A DNA stretch of 5,853 bases, taken from NCBI GenBank assembly GCA_007130745.1, contig SLRW01000139.1, positions 1 to 5,853 of the forward strand, read 5' to 3'. The position numbers were made by a program, and so were the translations under genes. Source of the DNA: Gammaproteobacteria bacterium. GTDB taxonomy: Bacteria > Pseudomonadota > Gammaproteobacteria > UBA5335 > SLRW01. Shown here piece by piece: positions 1 through 4,782 of this stretch (position 1 is its first letter; every line of letters begins with the position of its first letter). The notes beneath the pieces were generated by a model. It ran no database searches. It saw only the letters and a list, made by a program, of their open reading frames with translations, and was not told the DNA's origin.

Positions 1-1
1 A

Positions 2-37
2 TTGCTTGTCGACGGCGTGACTGTGGCTGGGGAGTAA
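2..37 (+). CDS. Possible C-terminal end of a convergent plus-strand gene
   Basis: One plus-strand frame is open from the window edge and reads LLVDGVTVAGE before a TAA at 35-37. It looks like a plausible protein end, and a plus-strand terminator-like structure lies downstream, which would fit a gene converging on the pts operon. Eleven residues are too few to assign a family or to prove coding. A second plus-strand frame is open from base 1 to a stop at 94-96, but its arginine- and proline-rich translation looks less protein-like. Confidence 0.28.
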   Translation: MLVDGVTVAGE

Positions 38-54
38 GTCTTGCCCAGGGTAGC

Positions 55-70
55 CTGCCGCCACCGGCAG
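55..70. other. Small GC-rich hairpin
   Basis: CTGCCG (55-60) and CGGCAG (65-70) form a perfect 6-bp stem around the 4-nt loop CCAC. No T-tract follows on either strand, so it is not a complete intrinsic terminator. It sits 17 nt after the possible plus-strand stop codon at 35-37 and may belong to that gene's 3' untranslated region. Confidence 0.4.
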
Positions 71-93
71 TGCGATTCGAGCCTCTACCGTTT

Positions 94-148
94 TAAGTCT
101 TAAGACGACTTAAGACCTTAAACCTGAAACTTAAGACTTATCTTTTTT
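94..148 (+). terminator. Probable intrinsic terminator for plus-strand transcription
   Basis: TAAGTCTTAAG (94-104) and CTTAAGACTTA (130-140) form a perfect 11-bp inverted repeat. Two bases later comes TTTTTT (143-148). The T-tract lies on the plus strand, so it would stop transcription moving toward the ptsI end. The stem is AT-rich, which is weak for a terminator, and the outer loop is 25 nt. A shorter competing hairpin (97-104 with 109-116, 4-nt loop) shares the left arm. On the minus strand no T-run follows the repeat, so it does not look like the terminator of the pts operon itself. Confidence 0.5.
97..137. repeat. Cluster of three CTTAAG palindromes
   Basis: CTTAAG occurs at 99-104, 109-114 and 130-135, with a near copy CTTAAA at 117-122. 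GTCTTAAGAC at 97-106 is a perfect 10-base palindrome, and CTTAAGAC appears at 99-106, 109-116 and 130-137. The start-to-start distances of 10 and 21 bases are close to one and two helical turns. The stretch is strongly AT-rich compared with the genes around it. Confidence 0.7.
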
Positions 149-155
149 CTGTGGT

Positions 156-1895
156 TTAGGCCTGGTTGAGCTCGGCCAGCATGTGATTGATTCGCGCGGG
201 GCTGGCGCTGCGAAGAATGCGCTGGCACTGTCGGGCCAGTTCGCTGCTGTCGCTGGTGGTGATCAGGTGTTTGACTTCCAGCAAGGTCGTTGGTGGCACG
301 CTGAACTCGTTCAAGCCCAGCCCCAGCAATAACCGCGTATATCCCGGGTCGCCCGCCATTTCCCCGCACATGCTGACCGGAATCCCGGCGCGCTTGCCGG
401 CGCTTATGGTCATGTCTATCAACTGCAGCACGGCCGGGTGCAGGGGGTCATAAAGGTAGTTCACTTCTTCATCGGCGCGGTCAATGGCCAGGGTGTACTG
501 GATCAGGTCATTGGTGCCTATAGAGAAAAAGTCCACATGCGGGGCCAGCAGTCGTGAGGCCAGGGCCGCCGCCGGCACTTCAATCATGATGCCTACGGGG
601 ACATCCGGATCGTAACGCAGACCGTCTTCATCAAGCTCGGTCTGGATTTCACCTATCAGAGCCTGTACCCGCTGTAGTTCTTCCAGGCTGGCGATCATGG
701 GCAGCATGATTCTGAGCGGGCCATACGCTGAAGCCCGCAACAGGGCGCGCAATTGCGGGCGGAACAGGGTCGGCTGGTTGAGGCACAGGCGAATCGCGCG
801 CAGCCCCAGGGCGGGGTTGGGGCTGATGTGGCCGCCGTGTTCCGGATCCAGGGGTTTGTCCGCACCCAGATCCAGAGTGCGGATGGTCACCGGGGCGCCC
901 TTCATGGCCCGGATTACCTTGCGATAGGCGGCCAGTTGTTCTTCCTCGTCGGGCAGGTCTTCGCGGTTGAGATAGAGGAATTCCGTTCGGTACAGGCCGA
1001 CCCCCTCGGCATTGACGCGCCGCGCTGCGCCGATATCGTCGGGCAGTTCGATATTGGCCTGCAGACTGACGTTACAACCGTCACGGGTGCACGACGGCGC
1101 CCCCTTGAGTTGCCGCAAGTGTTGCTGGTGACGCCGGTCTTCGCGTTCAAGGCGGCGAAAGGATTTGAGGGTTTTTTCATCGGGAGAGGCCACCACCGTG
1201 CCGCGCTTGCCGTCGATAATGAGCGTTTCGCGGTTGTGTAGCAGGCGACGGGCATGATGGACGCCTACGACTGCCGGGATACGCAGACTTCGGGCAAGAA
1301 TGGCTGTGTGCGACAGCGGGCCGCCCATTTCGGTCACGAAGGCGGCCACCCCCCGGCGGGGGATGCTGATGATGTCGGCCGGGCTGATGTCTTCGGCGAC
1401 CAGGATCAGTGGCGTGTCGTCATTGTCGTCGGGCTTTTGCCGGTTTTTTCTGGTGGCGCCCTCAATCAGCAGACGCTGGACCCGCATGACCACCTGGTCG
1501 ACGTCGTCACGGCGGCTGCGAAGATAGGGGTTATCCATGCTTTCAAAGGCCGTCACCAGCTCATCGCGCTGCAGCTTCAGGGCCCATTCAGCATTGCAGC
1601 GCCGGGCGCGGATGATCTCTATCACGGCCGTGGACAAGGTGGAGTCGCGCAGCATCAGCTGGTGAGCTTCAATAAAACCGGCAATCTCGGGTGGGCTGCC
1701 GGCCGGGATTCCGCTGCGGATGGTGCCGAGTTCTTCGTCGGCCCGCTGCAGGGCGGCCAGATAACGCGAGACTTCGCCTTCCACGCGCCGGGGTGGCAGA
1801 CGCCTTTCGCTGACTTGTGGCCAGTCACTGAGCCGCATCACGCGGCCACTTACGATGCCGCGTGATATGCCGATCCCTGACAGGTGCAGATTCAT
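156..1895 (-). CDS. ptsI: PTS Enzyme I (phosphoenolpyruvate-protein phosphotransferase)
   Basis: First enzyme of the chain: autophosphorylates from PEP and passes phosphate to HPr. The product is 579 residues, the size of PtsI (about 575) and without the N-terminal GAF domain that defines PtsP. It begins LSGIGISRGIVSGRV, the usual Enzyme I start. The active histidine is His196 in EMGGPLSHTAILARS. The PEP-binding domain shows GVGLYRTEFLYL (298-309), TIRTLDLGADKPL (337-349), FFSIGTNDLIQYTLAIDR (456-473) and the catalytic Cys510 in SMCGEMAG. A charged linker at about 149-161, rich in Lys/Arg then Asp/Asn, precedes the phosphohistidine domain. The frame is open to 1979, but the extension overlaps ptsH and is not family-like. 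The ATG at 1895 has AGGGTGAG at 1913-1906 upstream; a GTG at 1910 is a weaker alternative. It is the last gene of the operon, and all catalytic residues seen are intact. Confidence 0.96.
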   Translation of the reverse strand: MNLHLSGIGISRGIVSGRVMRLSDWPQVSERRLPPRRVEGEVSRYLAALQRADEELGTIRSGIPAGSPPEIAGFIEAHQLMLRDSTLSTAVIEIIRARRCNAEWALKLQRDELVTAFESMDNPYLRSRRDDVDQVVMRVQRLLIEGATRKNRQKPDDNDDTPLILVAEDISPADIISIPRRGVAAFVTEMGGPLSHTAILARSLRIPAVVGVHHARRLLHNRETLIIDGKRGTVVASPDEKTLKSFRRLEREDRRHQQHLRQLKGAPSCTRDGCNVSLQANIELPDDIGAARRVNAEGVGLYRTEFLYLNREDLPDEEEQLAAYRKVIRAMKGAPVTIRTLDLGADKPLDPEHGGHISPNPALGLRAIRLCLNQPTLFRPQLRALLRASAYGPLRIMLPMIASLEELQRVQALIGEIQTELDEDGLRYDPDVPVGIMIEVPAAALASRLLAPHVDFFSIGTNDLIQYTLAIDRADEEVNYLYDPLHPAVLQLIDMTISAGKRAGIPVSMCGEMAGDPGYTRLLLGLGLNEFSVPPTTLLEVKHLITTSDSSELARQCQRILRSASPARINHMLAELNQA

Positions 1896-1905
1896 CGCCA
1901 GGATG

Positions 1906-1913
1906 CTCACCCT
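1906..1913 (-). promoter_or_regulatory. Likely ribosome binding site of ptsI
   Basis: AGGGTGAG lies 10 nt before the ATG at 1895 and matches the GGTGA part of the anti-16S pairing sequence. Together with the Enzyme I-like N-terminus that follows, it fixes the start at 1895 rather than the longer open frame. Unlike the other genes, ptsI is not overlapped by its neighbour and so needs its own site. Confidence 0.55.
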
Positions 1914-1926
1914 GTGGTTGTGATTA

Positions 1927-1942
1927 TCCGGCACGCGCCGGA
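1927..1942 (-). other. Small hairpin in the ptsH-ptsI gap
   Basis: TCCGGC and GCCGGA form a perfect 6-bp stem with a 4-nt loop, 11 nt after the ptsH stop and 31 nt before the ptsI start. This is the only sizeable gap in the operon (58 nt, 1896-1953). No T-tract follows on the coding strand, so it is not a classical terminator. It could mark an mRNA processing or stability point, or be chance in GC-rich DNA. Confidence 0.35.
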
Positions 1943-1953
1943 CGGCTTTGTTG

Positions 1954-2229
1954 TTATTCGGCCTCGCCAAAGCGGTCATTGATCAGCTTGACCAGTTCAT
2001 CGATGGCCCGGGAGGCATCATCGCCCTCGGCAACAATGCTCAATTTTGTTCCCCTGGAAGCAGCCAGCATCAGAACCCCCATAATGCTTTTGCCGTTGAC
2101 CTCCCGCTCATCCAGGCGCAGCCGGATATCACTGCTGAACAGCGAGGCCAGGGTGACCAGCCGCGCCGCCGCGCGGGCATGCAGGCCAAGCTTGTTGATA
2201 ATGATGACCTCCTGCTCAAGCCTCGCCAT
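1954..2229 (-). CDS. ptsH: Phosphocarrier protein HPr
   Basis: Small cytoplasmic phosphate carrier between Enzyme I and the EIIA proteins; 91 residues, normal for HPr. The active histidine is His17 in NKLGLHARAAARLV. The regulatory serine is Ser48 in NGKSIMGVLML, which closely matches the KSIMGV motif phosphorylated by HprK and fits hprK lying three genes upstream. The frame is open further upstream, but that extension (proline- and cysteine-rich) lies inside the EIIA gene and is not HPr-like. The ATG at 2229 is therefore chosen. GGGGAG at 2239-2234 is the likely ribosome binding site, although only 4 nt from the ATG. The first 14 nt overlap the end of the EIIA gene. In a cluster without sugar permeases it could also be called NPr; the intact KSIMGV site argues for an HPr under HprK control. 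Confidence 0.95.
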   Translation of the reverse strand: MARLEQEVIIINKLGLHARAAARLVTLASLFSSDIRLRLDEREVNGKSIMGVLMLAASRGTKLSIVAEGDDASRAIDELVKLINDRFGEAE

Positions 2230-2620
2230 CACGCTCCCCGCACAACAACACCCCGGCACGTCCGCCGGCGGCGGCGGCGCGGGCCATTTCATCCAGCGGC
2301 AGCCCCGGGTAGTTGAAGATCCGAATCAGCATGGGCAGATTGATGCCGGCCACCACTGCCACTTCGGGCGTTTCGCGCAGCAGGTTGGCGATGTTGCTGG
2401 GGCTGGAGCCATAGGCGTCGGTGAGCACCAGCAGGCCGCCTTCACCCCGCACCTCGGTCGCCATGCGCCGCGCCTCGCTCAGGCTTTGCTCCATATCGGA
2501 ATCCTGGGTGATGGACATGACGCGGGTCGGCAGGGGCACGCGCTCGAGCATGCTGGTGGCGGTATCCAGCAGGTCGGCGCCGAGCCGGTTATGGGTGATG
2601 ATCAGTAATCCGATATTCAT
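2216..2620 (-). CDS. PTS EIIA component, mannose family (stand-alone)
   Basis: Single-domain mannose-type EIIA protein of 134 residues, the size of the IIA domain of ManX. The phosphoacceptor is His10 in LLIITHNRLG, and the partner acid is Asp68 in LVLTDAYGSSPSNIA; both sit at the expected family positions. AGINLPMLIR (91-100) is another conserved block. It should take phosphate from HPr in the cytoplasm. No EIIB, EIIC or EIID genes follow, so it probably has a regulatory target instead of a permease; that is inference. The ATG at 2620 overlaps the rapZ stop by 4 nt and has no clear Shine-Dalgarno sequence, so coupling with rapZ translation is likely. The 3' end overlaps ptsH by 14 nt. The gene is often annotated only as a PTS IIA subunit, and no settled symbol is given here. 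Confidence 0.93.
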   Translation of the reverse strand: MNIGLLIITHNRLGADLLDTATSMLERVPLPTRVMSITQDSDMEQSLSEARRMATEVRGEGGLLVLTDAYGSSPSNIANLLRETPEVAVVAGINLPMLIRIFNYPGLPLDEMARAAAAGGRAGVLLCGERDGEA

Positions 2621-3474
2621 GACAGTTCAGTATGCCGGATCAACAGCTTGATGTATTCATGCTGGCGCAGATGCTTGCCGAGGCGCTCCACCATGTAGAC
2701 CGAACGATGTTGCCCGCCCGTGCAGCCAATCGCAATGGTGACATAGCTGCGATTGCTGGCTTCGAAACAGGGTAGCCAACGGTCGCTGAAGTCGCGAATA
2801 TCACGGAACATACCCTCCACCATTTCATGGTTCTCCAGGTAATCGCGCACCGGTTGGTCACGCCCCGTCAGTGCTCGCAGATCGGCTTCCCAGTGCGGGT
2901 TGGGCAGGCAGCGCACATCAAATACGAAATCAGCATCACCAGGGGTGCCGTGCTTGAAACCAAAGGATTGCAGCAAAACCGACATGGTGCGGCTTTCGCC
3001 ATGAACCCTGGCGGCGATGATTTCGCGAAGTTCATGCATGCTGGTGCGTGAGGTATCAATCACCAGGTCGGCCTGTTCAGTCACGGGCGCAAGCAACTTG
3101 CGCTCGCGTCGAATGGCCTCGGCCAGCGGGATGTCATAGCGGGTTAGCGGATGCTTGCGCCGGGTTTCACTGAAACGTTTGAGCAGCACATTGTGTTCGG
3201 CCTGCAGGAACAGGGTCTGGATTTCCAGATCATTGCCGCGCAGCCGCTGCAGGCAGTCCTCATAGCCGTCTATTTCGTCGGCACGCGCACGCGCGTCTAT
3301 GCCGACGGCGACCAGGTCGTAGCGCGGGTCGCCGGTATCCAGGGTCTGCTTGACGAAGGCCTCCAGCAGCCCCAGGGGCATGTTGTCTATGCAGTAATAG
3401 CCCAGATCCTCCAGCATGTGCAGAGCCACACTTTTGCCGGATCCGGACAGCCCGCTGACGATCAGAAGTTTCAC
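2617..3474 (-). CDS. rapZ: RNase adapter / nucleotide-binding protein RapZ
   Basis: Cytoplasmic P-loop protein. In E. coli it senses glucosamine-6-phosphate and delivers the sRNA GlmZ to RNase E, controlling GlmS. The product is 285 residues, close to the E. coli length (284). The Walker A motif is GLSGSGKS at 8-15, followed by CIDNMP at 28-33. The C-terminal domain carries FGFKHGTP (171-178), DVRCLPNPHW (186-195) and GCTGGQHRSVY (250-260), which form the sugar-phosphate-binding region. The protein ends in LLIRHTELS and lacks the lysine/arginine-rich end that E. coli RapZ uses for RNA binding, so an RNA adapter role cannot be assumed. The start is GTG at 3474, overlapping the hprK stop as GTGA, with AGGA nine bases upstream. 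The stop overlaps the next start as ATGA. Confidence 0.95.
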   Translation of the reverse strand: MKLLIVSGLSGSGKSVALHMLEDLGYYCIDNMPLGLLEAFVKQTLDTGDPRYDLVAVGIDARARADEIDGYEDCLQRLRGNDLEIQTLFLQAEHNVLLKRFSETRRKHPLTRYDIPLAEAIRRERKLLAPVTEQADLVIDTSRTSMHELREIIAARVHGESRTMSVLLQSFGFKHGTPGDADFVFDVRCLPNPHWEADLRALTGRDQPVRDYLENHEMVEGMFRDIRDFSDRWLPCFEASNRSYVTIAIGCTGGQHRSVYMVERLGKHLRQHEYIKLLIRHTELS

Positions 3475-4304
3475 GCCCGGCCGTCCTTTATGGCCTGTTG
3501 CTGACGCTGTTGCAGCGCATCAGACATGGTTTGCGGTCTCCTTGTCCGTGCCACCATTCTGGCCGCTATGTCTACCAGTGCAACCGCCTGGACGTGCCTG
3601 GGCACAAGGTCCAGCGTCGTCAATTCGACTCCGGCGAGTATTTGCCGGCGCCAGTTTCCGTGCAGCTTAATTGCCGGTGTTGCCTGCTCCGGGGCTGTCA
3701 GATGGATCCCGAGGTCAATCTGACAGGCCGTCACGGAGCGAGTCTGGCCGAACACGCGGGCAATGTCGAGCGCGCCCAGTTCCGGGATATGCAGGTAGTT
3801 GCGCAACAGCGCGGGACAGCTGCCGACTGCTCCCCCGGGCAAGGCTCGGACATCCACGCAATCGTCGGCCACCAGTGCAGCGTCCGCCTCACGGATCAGC
3901 GTCAGCGCGAGGGTGCTTTTACCGCTGCCCGGCGCGCCGCTGATCAGTATGCCCAGACCATGCATGCGGATCAGGGTGGCATGACACTGGCTGGCAGTTA
4001 CCCCGGCATGTTCGGCCAGCGCCAGCGCCAGCGCACAACGGGCGCTGTGTATGTCTGTGCGGGTATAGACCACGCTTTGTGCTGTCACCGGAGCAGATTC
4101 CTGAACGCCGCAATGCATGGCCAGTGTGCTTGTGCGGTGGCCGCTCTGCTCAAGCGTGAGCAGATGGGGGGCGGGGCAGGACAGGCGGTAATCAGTGGCC
4201 GGGCAGGCGGGTGACAGGTACACGCGGGATGGGGTGTGTCCGTGCAGCCATTGCCAGTCCAGTTGACTGGTGTCTAACAACCGTTTGAGGCTGATGGCTG
4301 CCAT
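3471..4304 (-). CDS. hprK: HPr kinase/phosphorylase HprK, divergent and short
   Basis: Predicted to phosphorylate and dephosphorylate the regulatory serine of HPr. The product is 277 residues against about 310-320 for classical HprK. From about residue 109 it follows the family: His109 (HATLIRMHGLG), P-loop GAPGSGKST at 123-131, the VADD pair Asp147/Asp148, then GSCPALLRNYLHIPELGALDI. The last block aligns with the HprK signature (usually LLEIRGLGIIDV), but the usual Glu-Ile-Arg-Gly reads His-Ile-Pro-Glu. The P-loop also ends in Thr where Glu is usual. Residues 1-108 do not clearly resemble the classical N-terminal domain, and eight cysteines are scattered through the protein. The ATG at 4304 is chosen because it follows the ptsN stop by 2 nt; an ATG at 4343 lies inside ptsN. 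No close ribosome binding site is visible (GAGGAG is 14 nt away), so reinitiation is likely. The stop overlaps the rapZ start. The family call is firm, but full bifunctional activity is uncertain. Confidence 0.87.
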   Translation of the reverse strand: MAAISLKRLLDTSQLDWQWLHGHTPSRVYLSPACPATDYRLSCPAPHLLTLEQSGHRTSTLAMHCGVQESAPVTAQSVVYTRTDIHSARCALALALAEHAGVTASQCHATLIRMHGLGILISGAPGSGKSTLALTLIREADAALVADDCVDVRALPGGAVGSCPALLRNYLHIPELGALDIARVFGQTRSVTACQIDLGIHLTAPEQATPAIKLHGNWRRQILAGVELTTLDLVPRHVQAVALVDIAARMVARTRRPQTMSDALQQRQQQAIKDGRA

Positions 4305-4306
4305 GG

Positions 4307-4780
4307 TCAGTCGGCCGGCTCCTCGCCGCAGAGAATGTCGCACACCTGAGCGGGGTGGGCAGAGGCGCGCAGCTGCTCGCAGGTACTCTGATTGCCGAGT
4401 TTTTCAGCCAGGGCTGCCAGAATATTCAGGTGGCCTTCGGTGGCCTGTTCCGGCACCACCAGCGCGAACACCAGATCCACGGGCATGCCGTCAATGGCGT
4501 CATAGTCGACAGGTTTTTCCAGTTTGACGAAAGCGCCCATGGCGCGGTCAATTTGTGCCAGCCGTCCGTGGGGCAGCGCCACGCCCCGACCCAGCCCGGT
4601 ACTGCCCAGGCGTTCACGTCGCAGCAGACTGCTGAGTACCTCGCTGGCGCCGATATCGGGCAGGGCATCGGCGATGAGTTCACTCAGCAGTTCCATCAGC
4701 CGTTTCTTGCTGGTGATGCCGCTGTCGGTGGTGATGCGCTGTTCGCTGAGTAATTCACTGATGGCAATTGAGCGGGTCAT
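4307..4780 (-). CDS. ptsN: PTS EIIA-Ntr regulatory protein PtsN
   Basis: Cytoplasmic fructose/mannitol-family EIIA domain that accepts phosphate from HPr and acts as a regulator (in other proteobacteria of potassium transport, nitrogen-linked and envelope functions) rather than in sugar uptake. The product is 157 residues, normal for the family. The phosphorylated histidine is His71 in GRGVALPHGRL, equivalent to His73 of E. coli PtsN. LGSTGLGRGVALPHG is the expected active-site block. The ATG at 4780 is preferred over a TTG two codons upstream because it lies 2 nt after the rpoN stop and has an AGG eight bases before it, formed by the last rpoN codons. The gene follows rpoN directly, with no hpf between them. 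The next gene, hprK, starts 2 nt after the stop, so coupled translation is likely. Confidence 0.95.
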   Translation of the reverse strand: MTRSIAISELLSEQRITTDSGITSKKRLMELLSELIADALPDIGASEVLSSLLRRERLGSTGLGRGVALPHGRLAQIDRAMGAFVKLEKPVDYDAIDGMPVDLVFALVVPEQATEGHLNILAALAEKLGNQSTCEQLRASAHPAQVCDILCGEEPAD

Positions 4781-4782
4781 GG

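Noticed and set aside
50..95. Possible tRNA or riboswitch fragment near GATTCGA and the GC hairpin
   Set aside because: The TTCGA-like sequence has no complementary 5-bp arms on either strand, and no acceptor stem or other tRNA part is present. No known riboswitch core was recognised.
222..300. TGGCAC sequences that could be the -24 half of sigma-54 promoters
   Set aside because: Neither copy is followed at the right spacing by the TTGC -12 element, and both lie within ptsI on the opposite strand.
118..369. Minus-strand 83-codon frame overlapping the 3' end of ptsI
   Set aside because: It overlaps ptsI in another frame and runs into the palindrome cluster; its composition (Gln, Arg, Pro, His rich) is that of an out-of-frame read.
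1896..1979. Upstream extension of ptsI to 1979
   Set aside because: The 28 extra residues overlap ptsH and do not resemble Enzyme I, whose conserved start begins at the ATG at 1895.
2230..2292. Upstream extension of ptsH to 2292
   Set aside because: The extra 21 residues lie inside the EIIA gene and are Pro/Cys rich, while standard HPr begins at the ATG at 2229.
1862..2608. Long plus-strand open frame (248 codons) opposite ptsH and the EIIA gene
   Set aside because: It lies antisense to three well-supported genes, has a low-complexity translation rich in Arg, Ser and Gly, and shows no domain. It is a shadow of high-GC coding sequence.
3498..4214. Plus-strand 238-codon frame opposite hprK
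   Set aside because: Antisense to hprK, whose P-loop and VADD motifs are clear; no recognisable motif in the plus-strand translation.
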